DNA of 64,000 nt from Corynebacterium sp. CNJ-954 (GTDB taxonomy: Bacteria > Actinomycetota > Actinomycetes > Mycobacteriales > Mycobacteriaceae). The notes below the pieces were generated by a model. It searched no databases, was not told where the DNA came from, and worked only from the letters and a program-made list of their open reading frames with translations. Positions 55,052 through 63,131 of the stretch are shown piece by piece (the stretch's first letter is position 1; every line of letters starts with the position of its first letter). The translations under genes were made by a program, and so were the position numbers. The stretch covers positions 124,001-188,000 of the forward strand of contig NZ_MKKI01000044.1 of assembly GCF_001942345.1 (NCBI RefSeq), read 5' to 3'.

Positions 55052-56459
55052 CCGCCGGGTCGAACCGCCCGGGGTCGGGTCCGGCGAAATTGAGCCGGAC
55101 GAACTTTCCGGTGGGTTCCGCGGGGAACAGGCCGTCGCCGGAGGCGATCATCACCCCGGCGCGTTCGCAGTCGATGACCAGCCGGTGCAGATCGGTCGTG
55201 TCGGGCAACCGCACCCACAGGTTCAGTCCCCCGCCGGGCACCCCGCAGAGCACTGCGTCCGGAAGATGGGTGTGGACGGCGTCGACCAGGAGATCGCGTC
55301 GGGAGCGCAGCTGGCCCCGTAACGACGCCCGGTGGGTCCGCCATGCCGGTTGACTGACGACATCCAGGGCTGCCGACTGGAGCAGTGAGCTGACGTACAT
55401 TGCCGATGCAGTGACATTGGCGCGGATCCGTTCACCCACAGGTCCCCGGGCGACGACGGCGCCCACCCGTAACGCCGGGGAGACGCTCTTGGTCAGGGAG
55501 CGCAGGTAGACCACCCTCCCCGCATCGTCCTGGGCCGCCAGCGGCGCCGGCTCGGGGTCGTCGCCCATACCGAAATCACGGGCCCAGTCGTCTTCGATGA
55601 GGAAGGCTCCGTGACGGGCGAGAACGTCGGTGATCTCGCGGCGTCGGGACGGTGACCAGGTGACCCCGGTGGGGTTGGCGTAACGCGGTTGGGCGTAGAA
55701 GGCGCGGGCACCGGTGCGGGCGAGTGTCCTGCCGAGTTCAACGGGGTCCGGGCCATCGTCACCGCCCACCGCCGGAACCAGCCGGACCCCGGATTCACCG
55801 GCGGCGAGGATTGCGCCCCAGTAGGTGGGTGACTCGATGACCACCGGGTCTCCGGGTGCGGCGACTGCGCGGAAAATCGCCGCGAGGCCGGACTGGGTAC
55901 CGGGAAGGACGGTGACATCGGCGGCTGCGGCCGGTGGCGTCCCGGCAGGGGCGTACTGGCCGAGTTCGTGTGCGAACCATTGACGGAGTTCCGGGATCCC
56001 GGCGCGCGGGGCCGCCGTGACCGCGGCGTCGCTCCGTGCGGCGCGGGCCAGGGACTGACGTACGAGTTTCTCCGGTAACAGCCTGCGGTCGGGGTAACCG
56101 TTGTGCAGACTGACGGCATCTTCGGGGGTGGGGCGCAGTGGTCCGTCCTCACTGCCACCGGGGGCGGCTGTCGTCGCTCCGACAGAGGTGGCGGCACCGA
56201 GCGCACCGGCCTGCCAGGAGTAGTCGGCGGGGTGGAGTCGACGACCGGACGACCCTGCGGCGACGAAGGTGCCGACGCCGGGCCGGGTCTCCACCAGGCC
56301 TTCGGCAGTCAGGGCGCGCAGGGCCGACTGGACGGTTCCCGGACCGACCCCGTGGTCGCGGACGAGCGCCCGGGTGGAGGGCAGTGTGGTTCCGGCCGTG
56401 CGGCCCTCGATCCACTGCCGGAGTTCCGCCACCAGCCGGGCACTGCTACTCTGAGACAT
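55014..56459 (-). CDS. MocR/GntR-family regulator with aminotransferase domain
   Basis: 481 aa. An N-terminal GntR winged helix (LVAELRQWIEGRTAGTTLPSTRALVRDHGVGPGTVQSALRALTAEGLVETRPGVGTFV) precedes a fold-type I aminotransferase domain: SLHNGYPDRRLLPEKL, RAGIPELRQWFAHELG, VLPGTQSGLAAIF, SPTYWGAI, and the PLP-lysine VVYLRSLTKSVSPALRVGAVV. MocR proteins usually sense PLP or an amino acid derivative. Its ATG overlaps that of the divergent transporter gene by two bases, so each likely starts transcription within the other's coding region. Confidence 0.9.
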   Translation of the reverse strand: MSQSSSARLVAELRQWIEGRTAGTTLPSTRALVRDHGVGPGTVQSALRALTAEGLVETRPGVGTFVAAGSSGRRLHPADYSWQAGALGAATSVGATTAAPGGSEDGPLRPTPEDAVSLHNGYPDRRLLPEKLVRQSLARAARSDAAVTAAPRAGIPELRQWFAHELGQYAPAGTPPAAAADVTVLPGTQSGLAAIFRAVAAPGDPVVIESPTYWGAILAAGESGVRLVPAVGGDDGPDPVELGRTLARTGARAFYAQPRYANPTGVTWSPSRRREITDVLARHGAFLIEDDWARDFGMGDDPEPAPLAAQDDAGRVVYLRSLTKSVSPALRVGAVVARGPVGERIRANVTASAMYVSSLLQSAALDVVSQPAWRTHRASLRGQLRSRRDLLVDAVHTHLPDAVLCGVPGGGLNLWVRLPDTTDLHRLVIDCERAGVMIASGDGLFPAEPTGKFVRLNFAGPDPGRFDPAVRTVAEVLSRCC

Positions 56460-57426
56460 GAAGGTTAATAGTAGCGCTACTGGTGATAACGGTCCACCGA
56501 TACTGCCGTCGGGACTGTGGTGGGGAGCGCTCGGCGTCTTCGCCTTCTCTCTTACGGTCCCGCTCACCCGGGTCGCTGTCACCGGTGGACTCTCCCCGGT
56601 GTTCACCGGCACCGGACGGGCCGTCATCGCCGGGCTGCTCGCCGCCCTCCTGCTCCTGGTCGCCGGACGCCACCGCCGACGTCCGCGGGCCCACCAGTGG
56701 TGGCGGCTCTGCCTGGTCACCGGCGGCGTGGTCATCGGATTCCCCGTGTGCACCTCCCTGGCGTTGCAGGACGTCCCGGCCGCCCACGGTGCCGTGGTCA
56801 TCGCGGCGCTGCCTGCAGCCACCGCTGCCGTCACGGTCCTGCGTACCGGCGAACGTGCCGGAGCCCGTTTCTGGTGTGCCGCCGTTCTCGGAGCTGCCGC
56901 GGCCGCGGCAGCCGGCATCCTCCACGGCGGCAACGGTGCCGGAGGGGGTCTCCATACCGCGGACCTCCTTCTCCTCACCGCCGTCATCACCGGTGCTGTC
57001 GGGTACGCGGAAGGAGGCCTGCTCTCACGGGACCTCGGGTCCTGGCAGACCATCTGCTGGGCTCTGGTGCTGGGACTGCCGGTGATGACGGTCCTCGCCG
57101 CCGCAAGCGCGCCGGGTTCCGCGGCCGCCTGGTCTGCGGTCGACGCCGACGCCTGGGCGGCCTTCGGCTATCTCAGCCTGGTGAGCATGTTCCTGGGGTT
57201 CTTCGCCTGGTACCGCGGACTCGCACTCGGTCCCATGCTCCAGGTCAGTCAGGTGCAGCTGATTCAACCGCTGCTCAGCATCGCCTGGGCCGCCCTCCTG
57301 CTGAAAGAACATGTCACTCTGCCCACCCTGTTCAGTGGACTGCTCGTCATCGCCTGTGCGACAACCGCCGTACGCGCACGTAACACACCGCCCCGATTTC
57401 ACCCCGTCTTGGAGGAAACACCGTGA
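56458..57426 (+). CDS. EamA/DMT-family transporter
   Basis: 322 aa. Ten hydrophobic segments in two EamA repeats: WWGALGVFAFSLTVPLTRVAVTGGLSPVFTGTGRAVIAGLLAALLLLV, and the second from about 150 (LLTAVITGAVGYAEGGLLSR...VSMFLGFFAWYRGLALG.MLQVSQVQLIQPLLSIAWAALLLKE). Putative export of amino acids or metabolites, plausible target of the divergent MocR. Start ATG 56458 is probably leaderless. It overlaps the aminotransferase gene by 4 bp, so the two form an operon. Confidence 0.87.
   Translation: MKVNSSATGDNGPPILPSGLWWGALGVFAFSLTVPLTRVAVTGGLSPVFTGTGRAVIAGLLAALLLLVAGRHRRRPRAHQWWRLCLVTGGVVIGFPVCTSLALQDVPAAHGAVVIAALPAATAAVTVLRTGERAGARFWCAAVLGAAAAAAAGILHGGNGAGGGLHTADLLLLTAVITGAVGYAEGGLLSRDLGSWQTICWALVLGLPVMTVLAAASAPGSAAAWSAVDADAWAAFGYLSLVSMFLGFFAWYRGLALGPMLQVSQVQLIQPLLSIAWAALLLKEHVTLPTLFSGLLVIACATTAVRARNTPPRFHPVLEETP
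56470..56481. promoter_or_regulatory. Palindrome AGTAGCGCTACT, candidate MocR operator
   Basis: A perfect 12-bp palindrome just inside the transporter coding region, overlapping the TACTAT (-10) of the divergent MocR gene. GCTACT also occurs at 56445-56450 in direct orientation, in the transporter's -10 region (TACTCT, 56447-56452). Such a layout would let one protein control both divergent promoters. Confidence 0.55.
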
Positions 57427-58667
57427 ACCACACCAGAAAGACCGTCCGTCAGTCCTCGAAGCTCCGCAACGTCCTCTACGAGATCCGCGGCCCCGTCGCT
57501 GCCCGTGCCGCAAAGATGGAACGCTCCGGGATAGACGTCCTGAAGCTCAACATCGGCAACCCGCAACCCTTCGGCTTCACCGCGCCCCCGCTGATCACCG
57601 CGGAGATGTCACGGACGCTGTCCGACTCCCACGGGTACTCGGACTCCCACGGCATCCCCGCTGCGCTGGATGCGGTGGCCGCACGCTACGCCGCGGTCCC
57701 GGGCTTCTCCGAGCTACGACGGGAAGACGTCTACCTCGGCAACGGTGTCAGTGAACTGATCACCATGACCTGCCAGGCCCTCGTCGACAACGGTGACGAG
57801 ATCCTCATCCCCGCACCCGACTACCCGTTGTGGACCGCAATGGTCACCCTCGCCGGCGGCTCCCCCGTGCATTACACCTGCGATGAGCATGACGGCTGGA
57901 ACCCGGACCTGAGTGACATGGAGTCCCGCATCACCGACCGCACTACGGCGGTCGTGGTGATCAACCCGAACAATCCCACCGGTGCGGTCTATCCACGGCA
58001 CATCCTGGAGGGCATCGCCGACATCGCCCGGCGGCACAGCCTCACGCTGCTGGTGGACGAGATCTACGACGAGATCACCTATGACGGAACAGCCCACACC
58101 CACCTCGCCGCCGTCGCCCCGGACGTACTGACACTGTCGTACTCCGGACTGTCGAAGAGCAGCCGTCTGGCCGGCTACCGCGCCGGGTGGATGGTGGTGA
58201 CCGGCCCGAAGGACCACGCCACGGACTTCCTGCACGGGCTGGACCTCATGGCGTCAACACGCCTGTGCCCTAATGTCCCCGGACAGCACGCAGTGGTGGC
58301 TGCGCTTGGTGGCAGTGGACGTGGCGCCGACCACTCCATTGCAGACCTCACCGGGTCGGATGGACGGCTCACCCGGCAGCGGGATGTGGTGGACACTGCG
58401 TTGAACAGCATGGACGGCGTGAGCTGCGTGACCCCGCGTGGCGCACTGTACGCCTTCCCACGGCTCGACCCGGACGTCCATGACATCCGGGACGACGAAC
58501 AATTCGTCATGGACCTGCTGGAACGCGAGCACATCCTGCTGGTCCACGGCACCGGCTTCAACTGGCCGACCCCGGATCACCTGCGCATCGTCCTGCTGCC
58601 GGAGGAAGAAGTACTGGCCACAGCGATGGAACGGCTCGGTAACTTTCTGGGCGACTACCGGCAGTAG
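57423..58667 (+). CDS. alaT: Alanine aminotransferase-like class I aminotransferase
   Basis: 414 aa fold-type I PLP enzyme. Seen: LKLNIGNPQPFGFTAPPLI, SHGYSDSHGIPAALDAVA, NGVSELITMTCQAL, IPAPDYPLW, INPNNPTGAVYPR, VDEIYDEITYDG and the PLP-lysine SYSGLSKSSRLAGYRAGW. The N-terminal arrangement resembles corynebacterial AlaT and AlaA. GTG 57423 overlaps the transporter stop (GTGA). The symbol follows the closest family recognised; a genome-wide comparison would be needed to tell it from a paralogue. Confidence 0.78.
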   Translation: MNHTRKTVRQSSKLRNVLYEIRGPVAARAAKMERSGIDVLKLNIGNPQPFGFTAPPLITAEMSRTLSDSHGYSDSHGIPAALDAVAARYAAVPGFSELRREDVYLGNGVSELITMTCQALVDNGDEILIPAPDYPLWTAMVTLAGGSPVHYTCDEHDGWNPDLSDMESRITDRTTAVVVINPNNPTGAVYPRHILEGIADIARRHSLTLLVDEIYDEITYDGTAHTHLAAVAPDVLTLSYSGLSKSSRLAGYRAGWMVVTGPKDHATDFLHGLDLMASTRLCPNVPGQHAVVAALGGSGRGADHSIADLTGSDGRLTRQRDVVDTALNSMDGVSCVTPRGALYAFPRLDPDVHDIRDDEQFVMDLLEREHILLVHGTGFNWPTPDHLRIVLLPEEEVLATAMERLGNFLGDYRQ

Positions 58668-58692
58668 GTTCAGATGGTCCGGGCCGGTCGTG

Positions 58693-59667
58693 TCACGTCG
58701 CCCGGCGGAAACTACGTCGGTATGACGTGGGGGTGACTCCTACCTGAGCAAACACGTGTCGACGCATGTTCGTCGCCGAACCGAGCCCGGTTCGTCGGGC
58801 GATGGCATCGACGGTGAGGTCACTGACCTCAAGGAGCCGTCGAGCCTCTGTCACGCGTTGGCGGTTGAGCCACGCGGCGGGCGACTCCCCGAACTCGCCC
58901 GTGAACCGTCGCTGGAAATGCCGCAAGGACATCCCCGCCTCGCTGGCGCAGTCGGCGACAGTCAACGGTTCAGCCAGATGCTCGGTCATCCATTGGACCA
59001 CCGGTGCCAAACCCACACCCGGTTTCGGGGTCGGATGCTCAATGAACTGGGCCTGACCGCCGGTCCGGTGCGGTGCCACCACCATCCTCCGCGCGATACG
59101 CGCAGCAACGTCCTCTCCCATGTCACAGCGCACCAGGTGCAGACAAAGATCGATTCCGGCAGCAACACCGGCGCTGGTGGCGATGTCGCCGTGGTCGATG
59201 TACAGGACTCCGGGATCGACCGTGACCGCCGGGTAGCTGCTCCGCAGTTCCCCGGTACGACACCAGTGTGTGGTCGCAGACCGGCCATCGAGTAGACCCG
59301 CAGCAGCAAGCGCAAATGCACCGGTGCAGATCGACACGACCCGAACCCCGCCCTCCGGAGCGCGTCGCAGCAGGTCGAGCACTCGCTTCATCGCCGGATC
59401 AGCAATATCGAGGTGACTGTTGAATCCCGGGACGATCACGGTGTCCGCGTGCAAGATCTCCTCCGGACCTGCAACATCCCCGATGGTGAAGCCGGTGGAA
59501 CTCGACACCTCTCCAGGAACGGCCCCACTGACCGTGACCTGGTATTCGTCCTCGCCGCGGAACCCGAAAACCTGCGCCGCGGTCGACAGATCGAAGGCGA
59601 CAACCTCAGGAAAAGCGAGGATCACCACCCGATGTGCACGGGATTGCTGGCGTGAACTGTTCGACAC
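58693..59667 (-). CDS. GlxA-type AraC-family regulator with DJ-1/PfpI domain
   Basis: 324 aa. DJ-1/PfpI-like N-terminal domain ([48 protein letters not shown]) with Cys in the nucleophile-like elbow SICTGA, followed by an AraC HTH ([71 protein letters not shown]). No ligand known. Convergent with the aminotransferase gene; divergent from the DUF1348 gene. The neighbouring PfpI gene carries the same kind of enzyme domain alone. Confidence 0.88.
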   Translation of the reverse strand: MSNSSRQQSRAHRVVILAFPEVVAFDLSTAAQVFGFRGEDEYQVTVSGAVPGEVSSSTGFTIGDVAGPEEILHADTVIVPGFNSHLDIADPAMKRVLDLLRRAPEGGVRVVSICTGAFALAAAGLLDGRSATTHWCRTGELRSSYPAVTVDPGVLYIDHGDIATSAGVAAGIDLCLHLVRCDMGEDVAARIARRMVVAPHRTGGQAQFIEHPTPKPGVGLAPVVQWMTEHLAEPLTVADCASEAGMSLRHFQRRFTGEFGESPAAWLNRQRVTEARRLLEVSDLTVDAIARRTGLGSATNMRRHVFAQVGVTPTSYRRSFRRAT

Positions 59668-59707
59668 AGGTCATTTATGCCACTCACCCGCGTCGAAGTC
59701 CACACCG

Positions 59708-59713
59708 TAGCGT
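59708..59713 (+). promoter_or_regulatory. -10 element TAGCGT for a leaderless DUF1348 mRNA
   Basis: TAGCGT followed by 7 nt and ATG 59721, no ribosome-binding site; probably also drives the overlapping PfpI gene. Confidence 0.5.
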
Positions 59714-59720
59714 GAACCGT

Positions 59721-60179
59721 ATGACATCCGAGACAAAAGACCTGGTGAGGCCACCGCTGCCTCCCTTCACGCGAGAGAATGCAGTCGCCAAGGTGCAGGC
59801 CGCTGAAGACGCATGGAATTCCCGCGATCCGGAGCGTGTGGCACTGGCTTACACACCTGACACCAACTGGCGGAACCGGAGTGAAAACATCGTCGGCCGT
59901 GGTGCGGTCATCCGCTTTCTCACCGAGAAATGGAACCGGGAGCTGGATTACCGGCTCCGCAAGAATCTCTGGGCGTTCGACGGTAACAGGATCGCCGTGC
60001 GATTCCAGTACGAGTGGCACGACCGCGACGGTCAGTGGTGGCGGTCCTACGGGAATGAACTGTGGGAGTTCAACACTCACGGCCTGATGCGGCAACGCGA
60101 GGCCAGTATTAACGATCTCGCTATCGTCGAAACCGACCTGCGAGTGACACCGGGAGAAGGGGTGGTCCCGACATGGTGA
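59721..60179 (+). CDS. DUF1348/NTF2-like protein
   Basis: 152 aa. Follows the DUF1348 pattern: [51 protein letters not shown], then [31 protein letters not shown] and [15 protein letters not shown]2 fold, function unknown. It overlaps the PfpI gene by 7 bp and both belong to one transcript next to a divergent GlxA regulator. Confidence 0.9.
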   Translation: MTSETKDLVRPPLPPFTRENAVAKVQAAEDAWNSRDPERVALAYTPDTNWRNRSENIVGRGAVIRFLTEKWNRELDYRLRKNLWAFDGNRIAVRFQYEWHDRDGQWWRSYGNELWEFNTHGLMRQREASINDLAIVETDLRVTPGEGVVPTW

Positions 60180-60831
60180 ATCCGGTCAAAACCGCACCGC
60201 GGATAACGGTGACGGTGATCCTCTACGAGGGATTCGAGATCCTCGATGCCTTCGGCCCGGTCGAACTGTTCGGTCATGTTCCGGGGTGGACGGTGGAATT
60301 CGCAGGAGTTTCCGCAAAGCGCCTGGTCCGCAGTGTACAGGGCGCGCAGGTACAGACGGATGTGAGCTTCACCGATCTACGGGACAGGCAGGGTGGCATC
60401 GACGTTGTCATGGTCCCCGGAGGCGTGGGTAACCGCACGTTGATCCATGACTCAGGTTTCTCGGCGATATCGCCGCGATCTGCCGACGCGCCTCGGTGAT
60501 CACCTCGGTGTGCACCGGCGCCGCCGTGCTCGCCGCCGCTGGCGTCCTGGATGGACAGCGGGCGACATCGAACAAGAAAGCGTGGGCCTGGGTCACGTCC
60601 CAGAGAGAACAGGTCGACTGGGTTCCGCAGGCACGATGGGTCGTCGATCACGCGTCCGGAAGACCGGTCTGGACGTCCTCCGGCGTGGCAGCGGGCCTGG
60701 ACATGGCACACGCACTGATTGCTGTGCTGGCGGGTGCATCTATAGCCGATGAGATCGCAGACAATATCGAGTTAGAGGTTCATCGGGATCCCGCCTGGGA
60801 CCCGTTCGCCGCCGTGCACGGCACCCTCTGA
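60173..60831 (+). pseudogene. DJ-1/PfpI family protein, frameshifted near the middle
   Basis: The first half ([36 protein letters not shown]...VVMVPGGVGNRTLIHDSGF) and the second half (VITSVCTGAAVLAAAGVLDGQRATSNKKAW...SSGVAAGLDMAHALIAVL) are in different frames. One base is missing near 60457-60460; adding it gives a continuous 219-aa protein with a standard nucleophile elbow (SVCTGA). Otherwise the first frame stops at 60499, before the catalytic cysteine. Sequencing error or recent mutation. Confidence 0.82.
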
Positions 60832-61160
60832 CCAGCCGCGTCGGCCTCGCTCGGCCCCTTTTGCCAGGTCTTCGAGCAGCTTCCCGGAAACGATCGACTC
60901 GTCGACTAGGACGGCACGGCCACGCCGTCAGTGGCGCTTCCATCACAGCAGTCGGAGCACCACGGGCGGAACCGACGGAAACCGAACCCGTCACGATGCC
61001 CCAGTCACCGCGGGTCGGCCAGTTATCGCACTACTTAAGCAGCGTATAAACATACGACCAGGTCATCCGTGTAAATTAGTATCTTATGGGGTGCGACGTT
61101 TGTTCGCGCTGCGAAACCCATGCTGCCGTGCACGAGGAACCGTCCCTTACCATGGGCTCC
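60832..61160. other. 329-bp intergenic region before thiD
   Basis: No convincing gene. The right third is AT-rich (61025-61085, including GCAGCGTATAAACATACGAC and TTAGTATCTTATG). A -10 TACCAT at 61148-61153 is followed by 7 nt and ATG 61161, suggesting a leaderless thiD. I see no riboswitch fold of the TPP type. Confidence 0.55.
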
Positions 61161-61964
61161 ATGAACACACCTCCCATCGCATTCGTCATCGCCGGCTCCG
61201 AGGCCACCGGCGGCGCCGGCATCCAGGTCGACCTGAAGACTTTCCAGCAACTGGGCGTCTACGGTGTCGGTGCGCTGAGCTGCATCGTCGCCTTCGACCC
61301 GAACAACAACTGGGGCCACCGCTTCCACCCGGTGGATCCCGACATCATCGCCGAGCAGTTCGAGGCGGCTCTGGCCACCCATCCGGCCGAGGCGATGAAC
61401 ACCGCGAAGGTCGGGATGCTCGGAACCCCGCAGACCATCGACATCGTCGCCGAGAAACTCGCCGAGCGCAGCTGGAAGAACCTCGTCGTCGACCCCGTCC
61501 TGATCTGCAAGGGCCAGGAACCCGGCGCGGCACTGGACACCGACAACGCCCTGCGGGAGAAGATCCTGCCGCTGGCGACCGTGGTAACTCCGAACGCCTT
61601 CGAGTCCCAGACGCTGTCCGGTATGGAGAGCATCGAGACCGTCGAGGATCTCGAAGAAGCCGCCCGTCGCATTGGCGAGCATGTCCCCTACGTCCTGGCC
61701 AAGGGCGGAGTCGAGCTTCCCGGCGCCGACGCCGTCGACGTGCTGTGGGACGGCGAGAAGATCACCCGCTTCAGCGCCCCGAAGATCGGGCAGCAACGGG
61801 TCTCCGGTGCAGGCTGCACCGTCGCCGCCGCGCTGACCGCCGAGTTGGCCAAGGGGACGGATCTCGTCGAAGCCGTCCAGAAGTCCAAGGACCTGGTCAC
61901 CTGCGGCATCGAGCACCGCGTCACCGCCAACACCCCCTTCGACACCGTGTGGCAGGGGGCTTGA
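61161..61964 (+). CDS. thiD: Hydroxymethylpyrimidine/pyridoxine kinase (ThiD/PdxK-like)
   Basis: 267 aa ribokinase-fold kinase. Seen: AFVIAGSEATGGAGIQVDLKTFQQLGVYGVGALSCIVAF, AKVGMLGTPQTIDIVAEKL, VVDPVLICKGQEPG, VVTPNAFESQTLSGM, and the anion-hole region RVSGAGCTVAAALTAELAKG with the usual GAGC. Could phosphorylate HMP(-P) or pyridoxine; the corynebacterial homologue near this locus is considered PdxK. ATG 61161 is preceded by a leaderless-type promoter. Stop overlaps the next gene. Confidence 0.87.
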   Translation: MNTPPIAFVIAGSEATGGAGIQVDLKTFQQLGVYGVGALSCIVAFDPNNNWGHRFHPVDPDIIAEQFEAALATHPAEAMNTAKVGMLGTPQTIDIVAEKLAERSWKNLVVDPVLICKGQEPGAALDTDNALREKILPLATVVTPNAFESQTLSGMESIETVEDLEEAARRIGEHVPYVLAKGGVELPGADAVDVLWDGEKITRFSAPKIGQQRVSGAGCTVAAALTAELAKGTDLVEAVQKSKDLVTCGIEHRVTANTPFDTVWQGA

Positions 61965-63019
61965 ACCACCCGCTACGGCCGTCACGTGTCTCGGTCAAGG
62001 CGACCGCCCGGAGCATGCTCACCGTCGCACCGGGCAACAGGGATCTCGTGCCGGCGGTCCGTGTGGCGCTGTCGTTGGCGGTACCGGTCGTCGTCCTGCT
62101 GCTCACCGACCGGATCGAATGGTCGTTGTTCGCCTCATTCGGAGCATTCACCTCGATCTACGGCCGGTACACCCCGCCCCGCACCCGGGTGCGTCAGCAG
62201 GTCCTCGTCGGTGCCATGCTCACCGCGTGCGTGGGGCTCGGGGCGCTGATCGCCCAGCTGGCGTTGAACTGGGCTGACGCGACCCATGCCATCGTCACCG
62301 TCGTGGTCGGGGCTCTCGTCGCCGCGGTGACAGCGACGGTGATCATGGTGCGCGACCTGAAACCCTCCGGCGCGGTGTTCACCGTTTTCGCCACCACCGC
62401 CGTCGCCTCAGCGCCGGTCACCGCGGCACCGTGGGTCGCCCTGGCCATCGCCGCGGCGTCGGCGTCCTGGTGCATCCTGCTGAGCTACCTGTCGCGGTGG
62501 ACCGGCGAAGCCAACACCGGGGCCCACGTCCCTTCACCCCCGACGTTTCCCCGAGCTGAGAGAGCCCGGCAGTTCAGCCGCTACGGTGTCGCCGCACTGC
62601 TCGGCGGGGCCGTCGCATCATTCACCGGCATCGCCTCGCCGTACTGGGCCCAGGTTGCCGCCGTCGTCCCTCTCTCTGCGCCGCGGCACCGCCAGCAGGT
62701 GGAGCGTGGGCTGCACCGCATCATCGGCACGGTCCTGGGCGTCGGTGTGGCAGCCTTCCTCCTGTCCTTCCCCAGCCAACCGTGGCAGATCATCGTCTGG
62801 GTCGTGGTGATGCAGTTCCTCGCTGAGCTTTTCGTCCTGCGGAACTACTCCCTGGCGCTGGTGTTCATCACGCCGCTGGCACTGCTCATGGTCTTCCTCG
62901 CTCATCCGCAACCTGTCGGGATGCTACTGGGGGCCCGTATCGCCGAGACGGTGATCGGGTCGGTGGTCGGCATCGCCGTGGTCCTGTTCTCCGTGGCGAT
63001 CGTGCGGCGGACTCGCTGA
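61961..63019 (+). CDS. FUSC-family (aromatic acid exporter-like) membrane protein
   Basis: About 352 aa. Ten or so hydrophobic segments in the two-repeat FUSC arrangement (VPAVRVALSLAVPVVVLLLTDRIEWSLFASFGAFTSIYGRYTPPRTRVRQQ ... GVAALLGGAVASFTGIASPYWAQVAAVVPLSAPRHRQQVERGLHRIIGTVLGV). TTG 61961 overlaps the thiD stop (TTGA) and is used; ATG 62015 would drop 18 residues and lacks a good ribosome-binding site. Function of the family is export of aromatic acids or siderophore precursors; substrate here unknown. Confidence 0.75.
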   Translation: MNHPLRPSRVSVKATARSMLTVAPGNRDLVPAVRVALSLAVPVVVLLLTDRIEWSLFASFGAFTSIYGRYTPPRTRVRQQVLVGAMLTACVGLGALIAQLALNWADATHAIVTVVVGALVAAVTATVIMVRDLKPSGAVFTVFATTAVASAPVTAAPWVALAIAAASASWCILLSYLSRWTGEANTGAHVPSPPTFPRAERARQFSRYGVAALLGGAVASFTGIASPYWAQVAAVVPLSAPRHRQQVERGLHRIIGTVLGVGVAAFLLSFPSQPWQIIVWVVVMQFLAELFVLRNYSLALVFITPLALLMVFLAHPQPVGMLLGARIAETVIGSVVGIAVVLFSVAIVRRTR

Positions 63020-63131
63020 ACGGACTCTTCCACGTTTCCGGTGGACGTCACGTAACATGACCCGGCGAACTGACACCTACCCCGTCCGGCACCACTGCCC
63101 AGCAACCCCGGTCGGAGAACGGAAAGACTCC

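Noticed and set aside
60832..61160. TPP riboswitch upstream of thiD
   Set aside because: I could not find the conserved CUGAGA core and the promoter pattern points to a leaderless mRNA.
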